Positions 5,685-6,846 of a stretch of DNA of 6,846 nt are shown in pieces. The stretch is from an uncultured Rhodospirillaceae bacterium (GTDB taxonomy: Bacteria > Pseudomonadota > Alphaproteobacteria > Rhodospirillales > Casp-alpha2). Both the position numbers and the translations under genes were made by a program. Where the stretch lies: positions 1 through 6,846 of the forward strand of contig CAJWVP010000158.1 of the NCBI GenBank assembly GCA_913048145.1. The letters run 5' to 3'. The notes below the pieces were generated by a model, which was not told the DNA's origin, made no database searches, and saw nothing but the letters and a program-made list of their open reading frames with translations. Positions within the stretch are counted from its first letter, which is position 1, and each line of letters starts with the position of its first letter.

Positions 5685-6527
5685 ATGCCCTTAGAAATCG
5701 AAACAGAAATTGAATTCGACCTTGAAGATCTCAAGAAAGATATTGAGACGACAAGGGAAACCGATCGGTGGAGCGATGCGCCGGCCGACGTGAAAGAACT
5801 ATTTCATGTTCTTGAATGGAATATCATCGAGGGCGAGCATTTTGATACCAAGGAATTTATCCACGAGGCCTTGGAGAAAGAGTGTACGGCGCGGACCATG
5901 ATCTCCGGGCCCATGGCCACTGGCATCGCCGAGGTGGGACGTCGCTTTAAGATGGATGAGTATTTCCTGCCCGAAGTGATGATGTCGGCCAAGTGCATGC
6001 ACGCGGCACTTGAGGTGTTGAAGCCGCTAATCGTTGCCGAGAAGACAGAAGACGTGGGCACGGTTGTTGTTGGTACGGTTCAGGGTGATCTGCATGACAT
6101 CGGGAAGAAGATTGTAGCCATGATGATGGAAGCCGCCGGCTTCACAGTAATTGACCTCGGTGTTACGGTGACGCCCGATGAGTTCATGGAAGCCATTAAC
6201 GAACACAATCCAGTTATCGTCGGCTTTTCGGCTCTGTTGACCACGACCATGAACATGCAGTGGGAAACGTTGAAGCGGATCACCGCCGAAGGCAAACGGG
6301 AAGACGTGAAGGTTTTTGTCGGCGGCGCGCCGATCAGTCAGAGTTGGTGCGATAAAATTGGCGCCGACGCCTATGGAGTTGACGCCCTAGTCAGCGTAGA
6401 GAAGGCTAAGGCGTGCATCACGAACCTCGCCAACATGAAGGGCGGTGACCCGGAACTCCACGCGGCTTTGTTGGCCATCGACACGGAACGCGAGGAAGCA
6501 AAACTTGCCGAGGCCGTGGCGAGTTAG
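5685..6527 (+). CDS. corrinoid (cobalamin)-binding methyl-carrier protein
   Basis: The protein has 280 aa and is the expected methyl carrier of the neighbouring methyltransferase. Residues ~42-118 match the helical cap domain (B12-binding_2), including an EVGRRFKMDEYFLPEVMMSA segment. Residues ~120-245 form the Rossmann-like cobalamin domain with the complete signature D135-L-H137-D-I-G140, then S182-A-L184, then G213-G214. The spacings (41 and 28 residues) are those of MtbC, MttC and the MetH B12 domain. H137 should be the lower axial ligand of cobalt. The protein is longer than the usual ~210-220 aa because of an acidic N-terminal extension of ~40 residues and a charged helical tail of ~35. 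GAGAGA (5675-5680) before the ATG is a moderate ribosome-binding site. Partner assignment rests on adjacency; the cofactor-binding role is very secure. Confidence 0.95.
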   Translation: MPLEIETEIEFDLEDLKKDIETTRETDRWSDAPADVKELFHVLEWNIIEGEHFDTKEFIHEALEKECTARTMISGPMATGIAEVGRRFKMDEYFLPEVMMSAKCMHAALEVLKPLIVAEKTEDVGTVVVGTVQGDLHDIGKKIVAMMMEAAGFTVIDLGVTVTPDEFMEAINEHNPVIVGFSALLTTTMNMQWETLKRITAEGKREDVKVFVGGAPISQSWCDKIGADAYGVDALVSVEKAKACITNLANMKGGDPELHAALLAIDTEREEAKLAEAVAS

Positions 6528-6537
6528 GAAATCCTAA
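6524..6537 (+). promoter_or_regulatory. hairpin hiding the Shine-Dalgarno of the next gene
   Basis: TTAGGA (6524-6529) is mirrored by TCCTAA (6532-6537). The left arm contains both the TAG stop of the corrinoid gene (6525-6527) and the AGGA ribosome-binding site (6526-6529) of the gene starting at 6539. A ribosome finishing the corrinoid gene would melt the stem and expose the site, which would couple the two genes translationally. Confidence 0.4.
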
Positions 6538-6538
6538 A

Positions 6539-6846
6539 ATGGATCGGGCAATGAAGCTAGAGGCCCTCTCTAGACCATCTCGCGCCGTGCCGATGGCGGC
6601 GGCAGGGCTCTTGTTTGTTATTGGCTCATTTGGCGCGTTGAGTGAGGCGTGGGGTTATGGCTTGCTGTTGGTGGCAACAGTGGCGATCCTTCTCGGCATT
6701 GGCGCATTCGCTCTCTTTGTTCTCACGAGGCAGTTTGACACGGCGTCCCTAGCACGCACCTATAAGGGACTTCTGGCCTTCGGTGGATGGCTCTATGTGG
6801 CAGCGGTATCCGCGCTTTCGGGGTATTTCGTCTTTGAGACACTGCA
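6539..6846 (+). CDS. membrane protein, N-terminal part (3' end outside window)
   Basis: The frame is open for 102 codons to the end of the window. After a basic start (MDRAMKLEALSRPSRAVP) come three hydrophobic segments near residues 16-35, 40-62 and 77-99, with a short charged loop (TRQFDTASLARTYKG) between the second and third. No cleavable signal is evident; the N-terminus should be cytoplasmic by the positive-inside rule. I do not recognise the family with confidence. The size of the segments and their spacing are reminiscent of small subunits of tripartite transporters (TctB or DctQ type), which would fit a substrate-uptake role beside a catabolic operon, but this is a guess. AGGA (6526-6529) lies 9 nt before the ATG. 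A second in-frame ATG at 6551 is an alternative start. Spacing of 11 nt from the corrinoid gene implies the same operon. Confidence 0.7.
   Translation, partial: MDRAMKLEALSRPSRAVPMAAAGLLFVIGSFGALSEAWGYGLLLVATVAILLGIGAFALFVLTRQFDTASLARTYKGLLAFGGWLYVAAVSALSGYFVFETL

Noticed and set aside
4275..6527. A CmuA gene (fused methyltransferase and corrinoid domains) broken by a frameshift
   Set aside because: The two parts have their own stop, gap, ribosome-binding site and start, and the corrinoid protein has a complete cap domain, so they are independent genes.
1..6846. CRISPR arrays, tRNA/rRNA genes, insertion sequences or transposase genes
   Set aside because: No regularly spaced repeats, tRNA-like folds, terminal inverted repeats or transposase motifs were seen on either strand.

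Overview
The window is a moderately GC-rich bacterial segment with every supported gene on the + strand. It carries seven genes, two of them cut by the window ends. GC-rich codon choice, closely spaced genes and a cytoplasmic molybdenum/corrinoid repertoire suggest a proteobacterium, perhaps alphaproteobacterial. That placement is a guess from style, because no rRNA or other marker is present.

Region 1 (1-1210): the tail of a pentapeptide-repeat protein overlaps the start codon of a GlpF-like aquaporin by 3 nt, so the two are probably translated together. The aquaporin has an unusual predicted selectivity filter (W/I/A/R) that resembles plant NIP-I channels more than GlpF.

Region 2 (1211-1417): an intergenic control region. 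Its first half is rich in short inverted repeats. Its second half turns sharply AT-rich and holds a good sigma70-type promoter whose spacer and -10 box lie inside a perfect 10-bp inverted repeat, a likely repressor or activator site.

Region 3 (1418-4113): a two-gene molybdenum enzyme. The first gene is a DMSO-reductase-family catalytic subunit with no Tat signal, an N-terminal [4Fe-4S] motif and a probable Cys Mo ligand. The second is a DmsB/PsrB-type subunit with four [4Fe-4S] clusters and no membrane anchor. Both look cytoplasmic.

Region 4 (4114-4274): a 161-nt gap with two small hairpins and no convincing promoter or terminator, ending in a T6G6 tract that forms the next ribosome-binding site.

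Region 5 (4275-6527): a corrinoid methyl-transfer pair, made of a URO-D/MtaA-superfamily methyltransferase and a corrinoid-binding protein with an intact DxHxxG...SxL...GG signature. This arrangement resembles bacterial demethylase systems for aryl-O-methyl, chloromethane or other methylated substrates.

Region 6 (6528-6846): the start of a membrane protein whose Shine-Dalgarno lies in a small hairpin over the upstream stop codon, so it is probably translationally coupled to the corrinoid protein. It may be a transporter subunit.

Taken together, the window looks like part of a catabolic locus that takes up a small or methylated substrate, strips a methyl group through a corrinoid protein, and couples this to a soluble Mo/Fe-S redox enzyme. 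The substrate cannot be read from sequence. No corrinoid-reactivating protein and no methylcobamide:tetrahydrofolate methyltransferase lies within the window.
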